From NCBI RefSeq assembly GCF_012516375.2, contig NZ_CP051204.2:7254001-7318000 (forward strand): a stretch of DNA of 64,000 nt, in the 5' to 3' direction. This DNA is from Chitinophaga oryzae. GTDB lineage: Bacteria > Bacteroidota > Bacteroidia > Chitinophagales > Chitinophagaceae. The notes beneath the pieces are model-generated. The model ran no database searches, was not told the DNA's origin, and saw only the letters and a list, made by a program, of their open reading frames with translations. How positions within the stretch are numbered: the stretch's first letter is position 1; the number at the start of each line of letters is the position of its first letter. The position numbers were made by a program, and so were the translations under genes. Below, piece by piece: positions 8,132 through 17,158 of this stretch.

Positions 8132-9640
8132 TTATTTATAAGCTGGATTAGTCAAAATACCACCGGAACGTACTACTTCCTTGTCCGGTATCGGGTAATA
8201 TTCATGGTAAGGCCGCAGGTTATTTTTGATCACTTCATACTCTGCGCCGGCTGTTTCACTGACAGCCCGGAAGAAAACGCCCCACCTCACGAGGTCCCAT
8301 TTACGGCCGTATTCGCCCATCAGCTCACGGGCACGCTCTTTTTTCACCTCTTCGAAGAACTCCGTCTTGCCCGGATAAGCCGGCAGCTTTAACGCATCAT
8401 ACGCACGGCTTTTTACTTCGTTGAGGCATTGGAGTGCGAGCCCCGCATCACCGGTCTCGTTGGCGGCTTCCGCCAGCATCAGCAACGCGTCTGCATAACG
8501 GAACACTTTCTGGTTATTGCCATCGGCGATGTTGTCCATAGCAGGACACCAGAATTTAGGTCCCATCCATGCTTTACCGGTACCGTTGTTCTGCATGGGG
8601 CGCTTGAAGTACGCACCGTTGTAGCTGTAAGCCAGGATCATCTCCCTGCGCGGATCGGCATAATCATAGAGTTGCATGAAATATTCGGTCGGCGTTACAG
8701 AGTTAAAGGGATTGGCTTTGGAACCCAGCTCCGGGATGTTCACCCCGTCATAGGTGCTGGTGCCGGAAGCCTTGGTGGGCGTGAAGAATGCTGCTACGTT
8801 GGTCGTCTTTTTCAGGCCGGTGGCCGACCAGGTGTACTGCACCTCAAAAATGGATTCCGCTGTGTTTTTATTGCGGAACCAGGTGTCCTCCAAAGGATAC
8901 TGCGCCAGCTGGCCATACACCTGGCGGATGGCCTCCATCGCCTCCACGCATACCGGGTACTGCTTGTTCCACAGCGCCATCTTACCGATCAGCATATACG
9001 CCATCGCGGCGGAAATGCGGTTCTGCGGCACTTCGGAAGTACGGACCTGCGGCAGTTTGGGCGCATATTCCTGCAGTTCTTTGATCAGCTTGTCCCTTGT
9101 CTCCACAGCACTCATCCTGCCCAGCTTCATCACTTCGTTGAGGGCGGTCAGACTGTTAACGTTCTGTGTATAATAAGGCACATCGTTGAACGTGCTGGTA
9201 AGGATGTAATAGTACAAAGCCCGTAGTGCCACGGCTTCTGCTTTCAGCGGCGGCTTTCTGTCTGCCGGAATAGTAGCGTTGTCAATGCCCTCGATAGCGG
9301 CGTTGCAATACATCACACCATTATAGCAGGCAGTCCAGATGTTATCTCCCATACCCGGATTGGCAGGTGATATTTCGAATTTGGCATCCAGCTGCGAAGA
9401 ATTGAGGAAAGCCAGGTCGGTAGAACCTTCCAGCGGAATGATCAGATCGGAAATATAGATACTGTTGAGCGGCATGTAACATCCGTTCAGCGCAGCAATA
9501 CACTGGTTTTCGTTTTTGAAAAAATCACCGGGGCTCACGAAGCTGCCAGGCTCTTCTTCCAACAGCTTGCTGCAACCGGTCAACGCGGTAGCTCCGGCCA
9601 ACAACAGTAAGGCAACGATATAATTCAGTTTTCTTTTCAT
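8132..9640 (-). CDS. SusD/RagB-family outer-membrane lipoprotein (locus 1)
   Basis: The 502-aa protein has a lipoprotein signal peptide ending TALTGCSKLL, followed by the SusD-typical EEEPGSFVSPGDFFKNENQC. Further SusD marks include the TPR-like helices around ALRALYYYILTSTFNDVPYY and the C-terminal RDLVRWG-like stretch (YGRKWDLVRWGVF). SusD proteins sit on top of the SusC barrel, capture substrate and act as the lid. ATG at 9640 is preferred to a TTG at 9646. The gene is 10 bp after SusC and 9 bp before the EEP enzyme. Confidence 0.93.
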   Translation of the reverse strand: MKRKLNYIVALLLLAGATALTGCSKLLEEEPGSFVSPGDFFKNENQCIAALNGCYMPLNSIYISDLIIPLEGSTDLAFLNSSQLDAKFEISPANPGMGDNIWTACYNGVMYCNAAIEGIDNATIPADRKPPLKAEAVALRALYYYILTSTFNDVPYYTQNVNSLTALNEVMKLGRMSAVETRDKLIKELQEYAPKLPQVRTSEVPQNRISAAMAYMLIGKMALWNKQYPVCVEAMEAIRQVYGQLAQYPLEDTWFRNKNTAESIFEVQYTWSATGLKKTTNVAAFFTPTKASGTSTYDGVNIPELGSKANPFNSVTPTEYFMQLYDYADPRREMILAYSYNGAYFKRPMQNNGTGKAWMGPKFWCPAMDNIADGNNQKVFRYADALLMLAEAANETGDAGLALQCLNEVKSRAYDALKLPAYPGKTEFFEEVKKERARELMGEYGRKWDLVRWGVFFRAVSETAGAEYEVIKNNLRPYHEYYPIPDKEVVRSGGILTNPAYK

Positions 9641-9650
9641 ACCCAATACT

Positions 9651-12600
9651 TTAAAATTTTAGTTCTGCACCGAAAGTGATGGTGCGGCTGGACGGATACG
9701 CACCGTTGTCCATACGGCGCATGGTAGAACCACCGCTCTGTGTGGACACCTCAGGGTCGTAGCCGTTGTAGTGCTTCCACAGCACCAGATTGTTGCCCCC
9801 CAGTGACAGGGAGACGGACTGCAGCCGCTTACCCGTAATCCTGCTAAGGTCAAAAGGATAGGCAATGGAGAAATTTTTGAACCGCAGGAAGGTAGCGGAA
9901 TGCACAAACCGGTCGTTGGGAATATCGTCTTTGGAATCGGCGCGCGGGTAATCGGAATTGGGATTCCGCACAGGATGCCACGCATTTACCATGTAACGGT
10001 ACTGGTTACTCAGGTAGGTACCGGTGCCCATGAACAATTCCGTAGGATTATAAATCTGTCCGCCCACACTGTAGTTAAAATAAAAAGAGACCATCAGTTT
10101 TTTAATCCTTATCGTATTCTGAATACCGCCATAGAAATCAGGATCGGCATTCCCCAGGTATACCAGGTCGTTGTTGTCGAGGATACCGTCATGGTTCTGA
10201 TCGACGTAACGCTGACGGCCGGGCGAATAATAACTTACCGCCGACGAAGCGTATTGCCTGTCTTTTTTATCCTGCTCTATCTCTGCCTGGCTTTTCCATA
10301 CACCGGCATACTCCATGCCCCACAAGGCATTCAGCGGCTGCCCTTTCACATAACCATACATCATATACTGGGCGCCATAAGGGTTGTCATACACAGACAC
10401 CCTGTCCAGTCCGCCGATATCTTCTACCAGTTGCCTGTTGTGAGCGATGGTAAAGGTGGTAGACCAGGAGAAATTTTTCCGCCGGATATTTTCTGTGTTG
10501 ACTGTCAACTCAATGCCTTTGTTGGACGTCTTTCCGATATTGGCCAGCCTCGAACCAAAACCGGTATGTGTAGGCAGCTGCACGGTCAGCAGGAGGTCGG
10601 AGGTATTGCTCTTATATACTTCCAGGGAGATGTCTATCCGCTTGTTGAGGAATGACAAATCCAATCCTGCGTTATAGGATGTCGTTTTTTCCCAGGTAAG
10701 CCCTTCATTTTCGATACGTGCCGGATAATAGGCCACCGGCTGTATACCGCCGAACAGGTAACCCGAAGAAGTGGAATTAAGGCGGGAAAGTGACTGATAC
10801 CGGGAGATAGCGTCATTACCGGAAGTGCCGGCGCTCAGGCGGACGGACAACTCGCTGATATCCCGGAAACGGCGCATGAACGTTTCGTTGGCGATATTCC
10901 ATTTCACGGCGGCAGATGGGAAGTACGCCCATTTATTGTGCTGCGAGAAGTTGGAAGCGCCGTCAGCCCGTCCGGTAGCAGTCAAATAGTACCTGTTGCG
11001 ATAGTTGTAGTTGATACGCGCCAGGTGCGACATACGGCCCAGGTTTTCCAGCGAGGAACCGATATTGATCGTTTCTTTGGAGGGCAGGGCGCCCATATCG
11101 TTCGTGCCTACGTCATCGATAAAATAACCGTTGCCGCTGGCGGTCATGTTATTGAACTTTTTCTTCTGCACGGTAAAACCATACATCGCATCGAAGTTGT
11201 GCCTTTTGTTCCAGCTGTTTTTATAGGTAATGGTGTTCTCGTTCAGGATGTTGTTATCGTAGTAGCTGCGCTTGTATGCATAAGCGCCGGTGTTGGCGTT
11301 CGCACGGGACGGCATGGTGGAAGGAATGAACTGGTTGTCATTCTTACTGTAGTCAGTATATGAAACAGTGGACCTGACCAGGATATTTTTCACCGGGGTG
11401 ATTTCGATGTATCCCATGGAGCTCAGGCTTTTTTCCAGGGCATCGTTTTGTTTGAGCTCCACATTGGCCAGCGGTGAATCGAAGAGGGTGCCGCTGTACC
11501 ACTGGGTGTTCCAGTCGTTGAAGCTGCCGTCCGGCTTATAGGCCGGCATGGTGGGCGACAGGAAGATGGTAGAGCGGTACCATAACGTACTCGTGCCTAC
11601 GTCGGCGTTATTGAGTTTACGCGCTATCTGCGAATAGTTGAAACGCACGCCCGCTTTCACATAACGGCTGATGGTCCTGTCCAGGTTGAGGCGCACCTGG
11701 TAACGTTGCAGGCCGCTGTTTTTGATGATACCCTGGTTGTTATTGTAGTTGGCGGAGAAGTAATACTGCGTGGCTTTGTCGCCGCCGTTGGCCGACAATG
11801 TATAGTTCTGGTATGGAGCCGTGCGGGTGATCTCTTTTGTCCAGTTAGTGCCTTCTCCCAATGACAACGGGTTGGGATAGGGATACTCTTCCAGCGGCTT
11901 TGTGGGATTGGCGGAGTTACTGAAATAAAAACGGTCGTTTTGCAGCTGGGCAAATTCTGTGGCATTCATGAGGTCCAGGTAACGGGGCAGTACGGAGCTG
12001 CCGAGATCGGAGCGGAAAGTGAAATTGGTCTTCCCTGCCCTGTTGGCGCCGGATTTGGTGGTAATGATGATCACACCATTGCTGCCGCGGGAGCCGTAGA
12101 TGGCCGTAGAGGACGCGTCTTTCAGTACGTTGATGGACGCGATATCGGAAGGGTTCAGTTCATTGAGGCTGGTGATGCCATCCATCAGGCCGTCCACAAT
12201 ATACAGCGGTTCGTTGCTGGCGGTGATGGAGCGGGTGCCGCGGATGCGCACGGACGTAGCGGCGCCGGGCTCTCCGTCGGTGGAAACGATTTCCGCACCG
12301 GCAATGCGGCCTTGCAGCATCTGGTCTACCCGGGTGGCGGGGATGCCTTCAATATCCGCGGGGCGCACAATGGAAACGGCGCCTGTCAGATCTTTTTTAG
12401 CTACTGCACCGTAGCCGATCACCACTACTTCATTGATATCCTTTTTAGCCAGCGTCAGTCGTATGCTCAGCGGCTGTTGTTCCCGGGCGAGCACTACCAC
12501 TTTTCTTTCGAAGCCGATATAGGTGATCAGCAGTGTGGCATTTTTCCCTGCCGCGATGCTGAATTCCCCTTTCTCGTTGGTCTGCACGCCATGAGCACTC

Positions 12601-13115
12601 CCGGCAACAGCCACGGTAGCGCCGGGAAGGGGATTGCCTTCGTTGTCCAGCACCTTCCCTTTTACAGGCGGGTCCTGGGCCGGCTCCTTGTCTGGTTGTG
12701 CCGGCGCTGCTGCTGCAGCGGGCTTCGCTTTCTCTTTAATAGTAATGGTTTTGGCGCTGATCTCAAAATCGATCGGCTGGTCGGCCATCACGGTACGCAG
12801 GAACTCCGTGATGTGCATGTTCTTCACGGTGATGGTCACCGGTTTTGTATGGCTTAACATGGCGGTGTTGTAAAACACGACGTAACCGGTTTGTTTTTCC
12901 AGCGCCTGGAAAATCTCTTTAAAAGAGAGATTTTTACCCGTCAGGGTGACGGACTGGCCCAGCGTGCGGGCCTGCACCTGCAGGCACAGGATGGCAGACA
13001 ATAGCAGCATGCATGGCCACAGCGTGCGGCGGCCGGCTGTCCGGCTGCTGTCCTGCCGGGTGGTATTGTCCGGCAGAAGAGAAGGTCTTGTTGCGTAAAG
13101 CTGATTGGACATCAT
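9651..13115 (-). CDS. SusC/RagA-family TonB-dependent receptor with STN domain (locus 1)
   Basis: This is a 1154-aa outer-membrane transporter. After a long basic N-terminus and a signal segment (LLLSAILCLQVQA) there is an STN domain at about residues 60-110 (FKEIFQALEKQTGYVVFYNT). A carboxypeptidase-D-like domain follows (VLDNEGNPLPGATVAVAG), then NEVVVIGYGAVAKKDLTGAV, the plug (PLYIVDGLMDG, IYGSRGSNGVIIITTKSG) and the 22-strand barrel ending TITFGAELKF. The STN domain is the periplasmic contact for the FecR anti-sigma factor encoded just upstream, so ligand binding can be signalled to the ECF sigma factor at 14444. It is unlike the left-edge SusC, which lacks STN. Confidence 0.95.
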   Translation of the reverse strand: MMSNQLYATRPSLLPDNTTRQDSSRTAGRRTLWPCMLLLSAILCLQVQARTLGQSVTLTGKNLSFKEIFQALEKQTGYVVFYNTAMLSHTKPVTITVKNMHITEFLRTVMADQPIDFEISAKTITIKEKAKPAAAAAPAQPDKEPAQDPPVKGKVLDNEGNPLPGATVAVAGSAHGVQTNEKGEFSIAAGKNATLLITYIGFERKVVVLAREQQPLSIRLTLAKKDINEVVVIGYGAVAKKDLTGAVSIVRPADIEGIPATRVDQMLQGRIAGAEIVSTDGEPGAATSVRIRGTRSITASNEPLYIVDGLMDGITSLNELNPSDIASINVLKDASSTAIYGSRGSNGVIIITTKSGANRAGKTNFTFRSDLGSSVLPRYLDLMNATEFAQLQNDRFYFSNSANPTKPLEEYPYPNPLSLGEGTNWTKEITRTAPYQNYTLSANGGDKATQYYFSANYNNNQGIIKNSGLQRYQVRLNLDRTISRYVKAGVRFNYSQIARKLNNADVGTSTLWYRSTIFLSPTMPAYKPDGSFNDWNTQWYSGTLFDSPLANVELKQNDALEKSLSSMGYIEITPVKNILVRSTVSYTDYSKNDNQFIPSTMPSRANANTGAYAYKRSYYDNNILNENTITYKNSWNKRHNFDAMYGFTVQKKKFNNMTASGNGYFIDDVGTNDMGALPSKETINIGSSLENLGRMSHLARINYNYRNRYYLTATGRADGASNFSQHNKWAYFPSAAVKWNIANETFMRRFRDISELSVRLSAGTSGNDAISRYQSLSRLNSTSSGYLFGGIQPVAYYPARIENEGLTWEKTTSYNAGLDLSFLNKRIDISLEVYKSNTSDLLLTVQLPTHTGFGSRLANIGKTSNKGIELTVNTENIRRKNFSWSTTFTIAHNRQLVEDIGGLDRVSVYDNPYGAQYMMYGYVKGQPLNALWGMEYAGVWKSQAEIEQDKKDRQYASSAVSYYSPGRQRYVDQNHDGILDNNDLVYLGNADPDFYGGIQNTIRIKKLMVSFYFNYSVGGQIYNPTELFMGTGTYLSNQYRYMVNAWHPVRNPNSDYPRADSKDDIPNDRFVHSATFLRFKNFSIAYPFDLSRITGKRLQSVSLSLGGNNLVLWKHYNGYDPEVSTQSGGSTMRRMDNGAYPSSRTITFGAELKF

Positions 13116-13140
13116 GATGGTGTTTCAGTATTTAAAGGAT

Positions 13141-13187
13141 CATTACAGGCATACGATGCCCCGCTGCGCTCCCGGGGCGCAGTAATG
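13141..13187. other. nested hairpin in the FecR-SusC gap of locus 1
   Basis: GCCCCG at 13158-13163 pairs with CGGGGC at 13173-13178, and an outer CATTAC at 13141-13146 pairs with GTAATG at 13182-13187. It sits in the 94-bp gap between FecR and SusC. There is no T-run on the minus strand, so an mRNA processing, stability or attenuation role is more likely than simple termination. Loci 2 and 3 have hairpins in the same place. Confidence 0.4.
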
Positions 13188-13209
13188 GCTGGTATGACAA
13201 TCTTTTTTG

Positions 13210-14358
13210 TTATTGAGTGATGATTAGTTTTCGTTCCTCCAGGCGATAATGTACGTTAGATATTTCCAGTATTCTCAATACGCTGCGCAGGTCCAGGTCA
13301 CGCTCCATCTTACCGCCGAAGCGGATGTCCGGGACGCCTTTTTCGTAAACTACGGTGATATCGTACCACCGTTCCAGTTGGTTCATCACCTGCTGAATGC
13401 CGGCGTTGTCGAACTGGAACAGGCCTTCTTTCCAGGCGGTCACCTGGCTGGTATCGGCCGTTTGTATTTTAACGTCCGCCCCCGTTACAGCCGCCTGCTG
13501 TCCAGGCTTTAACAGCGTTGGCCGTTCTGCTGCCACCACCTGCACGCTGCCGTGCAACAACGTAGTGGTAACGGCCGGCTCGTTAGTATAGGCGTTCACG
13601 TTAAAACCGGTGCCCAGTACCCTGACTTCGCCCTGTGGCCCTGTCTTTACCCGGAAAGGTCTTGTGGCGGCCTGTTTCACTTCAAAATAGGCTTCGCCGT
13701 TCAGTTCCACCGTGCGCTCGGCGGCGTTAAAGCTGACCGGGTAACGCAGTGAACTGGCGGCGTTGAGCCATACTTCCGTACCGTCCGGCAAAACAAGGTG
13801 AAATAGTTTTCCACGCGGCGTGGACAAGGTGTTGTAAGCCGCGGCTCCGGCTTTGCTGCCACTATAAGCCAGTGTATTCTCTCCAAGATGAATAGCGGCG
13901 CCGGCAGCGTTACGGATACTGCCCTGGTGCAGGCTGTCGAGCATCACCTGGCTGCCGTCGTCGAGGGTGAGGATGGCGCTTTGCGATGCGGGACGTATCT
14001 CCTCCATCGTCTGCGGCGTCAACGTAGCGGTGACAGGTACTGACGGACGGCGGAGCAAATATCCTGCGGCGCCTGCCAGCAACAGCAGCGAGGCCGCGGC
14101 TGCCCACCAGCGCATACGCACGGCCCTGCCCCTCACCTGCGGCTGCCCACCGGCCTGTACGATGAGGGCCAGTATCTCCTTCGCCCGCTGATCAGGCAGC
14201 GCCCGTTCGTCGCCGGAGCCGGCGATCACTTCATCCAGCAGCTGCAACAGCTCCCCGTCGTGTTGTGACCGGGCAATCAGTTGCATAAGCTCCTGTCGCT
14301 CTGCTTCGGTGCTGGTATTTTCCAGCGATTTGCGGAATAATGATTCAAAACGGGACAT
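13210..14358 (-). CDS. FecR-family anti-sigma factor (locus 1)
   Basis: The 382-aa inner-membrane protein has a cytoplasmic N-terminal part of about 83 residues. One membrane segment follows at about 84-104 (WWAAAASLLLLAGAAGYLL). The periplasmic FecR domain spans about 180-275 (TPRGKLFHLVLPDGTEVWLN, LNGEAYFEVKQA, VLGTGFNVNAY). The last ~70 residues form a DUF4974-type domain (FDNAGIQQVMNQLERWYDIT). It should hold the ECF sigma factor encoded 85 bp upstream until the SusC STN domain signals substrate. Confidence 0.93.
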   Translation of the reverse strand: MSRFESLFRKSLENTSTEAERQELMQLIARSQHDGELLQLLDEVIAGSGDERALPDQRAKEILALIVQAGGQPQVRGRAVRMRWWAAAASLLLLAGAAGYLLRRPSVPVTATLTPQTMEEIRPASQSAILTLDDGSQVMLDSLHQGSIRNAAGAAIHLGENTLAYSGSKAGAAAYNTLSTPRGKLFHLVLPDGTEVWLNAASSLRYPVSFNAAERTVELNGEAYFEVKQAATRPFRVKTGPQGEVRVLGTGFNVNAYTNEPAVTTTLLHGSVQVVAAERPTLLKPGQQAAVTGADVKIQTADTSQVTAWKEGLFQFDNAGIQQVMNQLERWYDITVVYEKGVPDIRFGGKMERDLDLRSVLRILEISNVHYRLEERKLIITQ

Positions 14359-14443
14359 GCGGTAAGCCGGATTTATGCCGGGTATATCAAAAGAAATCCC
14401 TGAAAAAGAAAAATGGGTCAGTGGAAAACAGAAAAAATATGCT

Positions 14444-15043
14444 TCATAACAATTCCTTAATAAGAAGCAGGGTGGCGTAGGTGCCCAGATGATAGCTGCA
14501 ATAGGTACGAATGAAGTGCATCGCCTCCGCCAAATGGCGCTTCACGGTTTCAGGCGACAGGTTCAGCACCCTGGCCGCCTCTTCCCGCTTCATGCCATGT
14601 TCTTTGATCAGTTGGTAAACTTTCTGTTGCTGCGGCGACAGCCGGGATACGGCATCATGGAGTATCTGCCGGTATTCCTTCTCCAGCAGCCGCTCGCTGG
14701 AAGAGGCCACGGCCGGCAACAACCACTCTTCCTGGTCGGAGATAGCGTGACTGGTAGCCTGCTGTGCCAGCTGCTTCAGTGTTTTAAATACGCGGTTACG
14801 GGTAATGGTGAACAGCCAGGCGGTAAAGTATTGCAACTCCGGCAGCTGCGCCCTCTTCAACCATACTTTTAAAAATACGTCCAATACGATCTCCTCCGCC
14901 ACCGCTTCTGAGCCGGTGATCTTCCAGGCGATGGTGTATACTTTGTTACGATACTGATGAAAAAGCGTCTCAAACGCCTTCTCATCTCCGTTGGCAATCG
15001 CCCGGAACAGGTCGTTGTCCGTATGTAGCTCGTGGGCGGTCAT
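14444..15043 (-). CDS. ECF RNA polymerase sigma factor (locus 1)
   Basis: The 199-aa protein has sigma-70 region 2 at about residues 18-85 (FETLFHQYRNKVYTIAWKIT, then EEIVLDVFLKVW). Region 4 lies at about 125-180 (LSPQQQKVYQLIKEHGMKRE, VLNLSPETVKRHLAEAM). It is the first gene of a leftward operon with FecR, SusC, SusD, EEP enzyme and the DUF5689-type lipoprotein. A -7 element lies just upstream at 15062-15069. The likely target is the SusC promoter in the FecR-SusC gap. Confidence 0.94.
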   Translation of the reverse strand: MTAHELHTDNDLFRAIANGDEKAFETLFHQYRNKVYTIAWKITGSEAVAEEIVLDVFLKVWLKRAQLPELQYFTAWLFTITRNRVFKTLKQLAQQATSHAISDQEEWLLPAVASSSERLLEKEYRQILHDAVSRLSPQQQKVYQLIKEHGMKREEAARVLNLSPETVKRHLAEAMHFIRTYCSYHLGTYATLLLIKELL

Positions 15044-15061
15044 CCAGATAGATTTTGGTCA

Positions 15062-15069
15062 CAAATATA
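15062..15069 (-). promoter_or_regulatory. -7 promoter element for the locus 1 sigma factor
   Basis: CAAATATA on the plus strand reads TATATTTG on the minus strand, an exact TAnnTTTG match 19 bp upstream of the ATG at 15043. A -33 TTG was not found at the expected spacing. Confidence 0.48.
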
Positions 15070-15219
15070 ATATGGCGATACTGTCACTGTAATGGCTATC
15101 GGAAAATCCGATGGTACGTGAAATTTTGGTTGCTGCTGTAAATCCGCCAGTGGCAGCCGCTTTCATCGCTTCCCGTTCAGGCCCGCCGCGACTGGATTTC
15201 ATAATTAAATAACACAGGC

Positions 15220-15251
15220 AATTACGAATTACGGATTACGGATTACGAATT
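15220..15251. repeat. 7-bp tandem repeat, left array
   Basis: Four tandem copies of ATTACG(A/G) plus a partial copy. Read on the minus strand this is the same unit as the right array at 15422-15446, so the two arrays form an inverted pair around about 170 bp of DNA. That DNA contains a 47-nt palindrome. No gene is seen in 15252-15377. Confidence 0.75.
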
Positions 15252-15377
15252 GAGGTTGCTTTCCTGGCAACTTCTTACAAGACGCTTAAAATATAAAACA
15301 CTCCCCTGAAAAACAACATCGGGACATTAAAATACTTATCTAGATAACTACACACAAATACCAAAGTGATAAAAACT

Positions 15378-15424
15378 ATTTGGGGCATGTACGAACAAAC
15401 CGTTTGTTCATACATGCCCCAAAT
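15378..15424 (-). terminator. large palindromic hairpin / terminator of locus 2
   Basis: Positions 15378-15400 are the reverse complement of 15402-15424 with a single mismatch (15392/15410), giving a stem of about 22 bp around GAACAAAC and GTTTGTTC. On the minus strand it is followed by AGTTTTTATC, which fits an intrinsic terminator 25 bp past the SusD stop of locus 2. The stem is unusually long for a terminator, and it overlaps the right repeat array by three bases. Confidence 0.7.
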
Positions 15425-15446
15425 TCGTAATTCGTAATTCGTAATT
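15422..15446. repeat. 7-bp tandem repeat, right array
   Basis: Three tandem copies of ATTCGTA plus ATT, ending two bases before the SusD stop codon of locus 2. It is the inverted partner of the array at 15220-15251 and has the same unit as the array at 24919-24956. Confidence 0.75.
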
Positions 15447-15448
15447 GA

Positions 15449-17137
15449 TTACCAGCCTTTATTCTGCGGCAACAGCCTGGGATTCAGCGTCAGCTCCTGT
15501 GTAGGGATAGGATACAGGTACATTTTCTCGTTCCATATCCTGTTGTTGATATCCGGATACACCCGGATGTAGCCGTTGGCGTCCAGTACGATGTCTTTCA
15601 CCTGTCCCTGGTTAGGATACTGGGCTTTTACTTCGGGCCGCAGTTTCATACCGAGGATGGATTCGGGGTCTTCAATGAGTTTACCGGCATTCCAGCGTAG
15701 CAGGTCGTCAAAACGGAAACCTTCGGCGGCCAGCTCTATCCTTCTCTCACGGCGTATTTCGTCCAGCAGCACCGGCAGTCCCGGGAAGTCGGATTCCGGG
15801 TCTTTTCTCAACGCAGCAATTTGCATGGCCGGCATTCCCACTCTCGCCCGCAAACGGCTGATCGTCTGGTCGATCACGCTCTGATCGCACTCGTTGAGCT
15901 CTGCCTTGGCTTCGGCGTATACCAGCAACACCTCTGCGTAACGGAAAATGAACAGGTCCAGCGTAGACTGGTTGGCATTCCACTGTTCGAGGCTGGAAGA
16001 ACGGCCCTTCACGCGCTGATAACCGGTGCTTGTAACGCTGGTGCCTATACGCGGCAGGGTGATAATATCCTTATTCCCGCTGGCGTCTACCTGGAACACA
16101 AAACCCGGCGTGGCGATCAGCTGCCCGAAACGGGGATCACGGTTGGTGATCTCCGCCTGGATGGAATCATCTCCTTTATAAGAGGGACTGAGCGACGCAG
16201 GCAGGCCATCGGTGCACAGGAAAGAACGCACAAAGCTCTTACTGAAACCGGTGTTGCCCTCTCCCAGCTGACGGGTGAGGTTGTGCATGAACACGTCTTT
16301 GATAAAACGTTTGGGCATAATCGCTTCTTTGTTGCCCTGCAGTTCTTCCTGAATAAACAGGTTGTAATAGTCGGTCGTGGGATGGCCGGTGCTATACAGG
16401 TCGTACCCTCCGCCGGTGATCACCAGCTGGGCTGCGTTGGCAGCTTCCCTTATCATGGGCTGGTCATCTCCCAGGTTGTGATACTTGCGGTAGGTGCCCT
16501 CCCACAGGCAGATACGCGCTTTCAGCGCGGCGGCCGCATATTTATGCAGGCGGCCTTTCTCCGCGCTGCCCGGTACCGGCAGATTGGCCACAGCAAAATT
16601 AAGGTCGGCCAGCACGGAGTCCATCACCTGCTTATGCGGCGTCCGCGGCAGGTTCAGCTCCGGTGAATTTTCATTCAGGTCTGTGGAGAACCAGGGCACA
16701 TCGCCATAACGTTTCACTTTCTGCCAGAAATACAACGCACGGAAGAAACGTGCCTCGGCGGCATATTTGTTTTTCACCTCATCTCCTGCCTGGGCACGCT
16801 GATAACGGGCCAGGAAGTAGTTCACACTTCTCTCGTTCTTCCAGCTCCACTCCCCGCTATCATCATCTTTTACAATAGGCACGATGTACTGACCGGACAA
16901 AAACGGGTCCTTACTGCGCGGCACCATATTATCGGAGTTATTGTCGGAGTTGTTATCCATGACCGGCAGCGTACTGTAAAAACCGTTGCAGTACAATTTC
17001 AGGTCAGACTCATTCTTAAAAAAGGTCGGATCGCTGAAAGCGTCGTCCGGGTTAAGGTCGAGGAAAGAATCACGCTTACAGCCGGTTACTGCCATGACTG
17101 ATAACGTTAACGCATATATGATATTTTTTCTTTTCAT
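15449..17137 (-). CDS. SusD/RagB-family outer-membrane lipoprotein (locus 2)
   Basis: The protein is about 562 aa from ATG 17137 (further ATGs at 17140 and 17146 are possible). Its lipoprotein signal peptide ends LSVMAVTGCKRDS, followed by the SusD start FLDLNPDDAFSDPTFFKNES. The helical SusD core (AEARFFRALYFWQKVKRYGD) and the C-terminal RRERRIELAAEGFRFDDLLR motif are intact. It pairs with the SusC encoded 21 bp upstream. No enzyme gene follows before the terminator at 15378-15424, so the substrate of locus 2 is not indicated by its own genes. Confidence 0.93.
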   Translation of the reverse strand: MKRKNIIYALTLSVMAVTGCKRDSFLDLNPDDAFSDPTFFKNESDLKLYCNGFYSTLPVMDNNSDNNSDNMVPRSKDPFLSGQYIVPIVKDDDSGEWSWKNERSVNYFLARYQRAQAGDEVKNKYAAEARFFRALYFWQKVKRYGDVPWFSTDLNENSPELNLPRTPHKQVMDSVLADLNFAVANLPVPGSAEKGRLHKYAAAALKARICLWEGTYRKYHNLGDDQPMIREAANAAQLVITGGGYDLYSTGHPTTDYYNLFIQEELQGNKEAIMPKRFIKDVFMHNLTRQLGEGNTGFSKSFVRSFLCTDGLPASLSPSYKGDDSIQAEITNRDPRFGQLIATPGFVFQVDASGNKDIITLPRIGTSVTSTGYQRVKGRSSSLEQWNANQSTLDLFIFRYAEVLLVYAEAKAELNECDQSVIDQTISRLRARVGMPAMQIAALRKDPESDFPGLPVLLDEIRRERRIELAAEGFRFDDLLRWNAGKLIEDPESILGMKLRPEVKAQYPNQGQVKDIVLDANGYIRVYPDINNRIWNEKMYLYPIPTQELTLNPRLLPQNKGW

Positions 17138-17158
17138 CATTATCATGTTTTGGATGGA

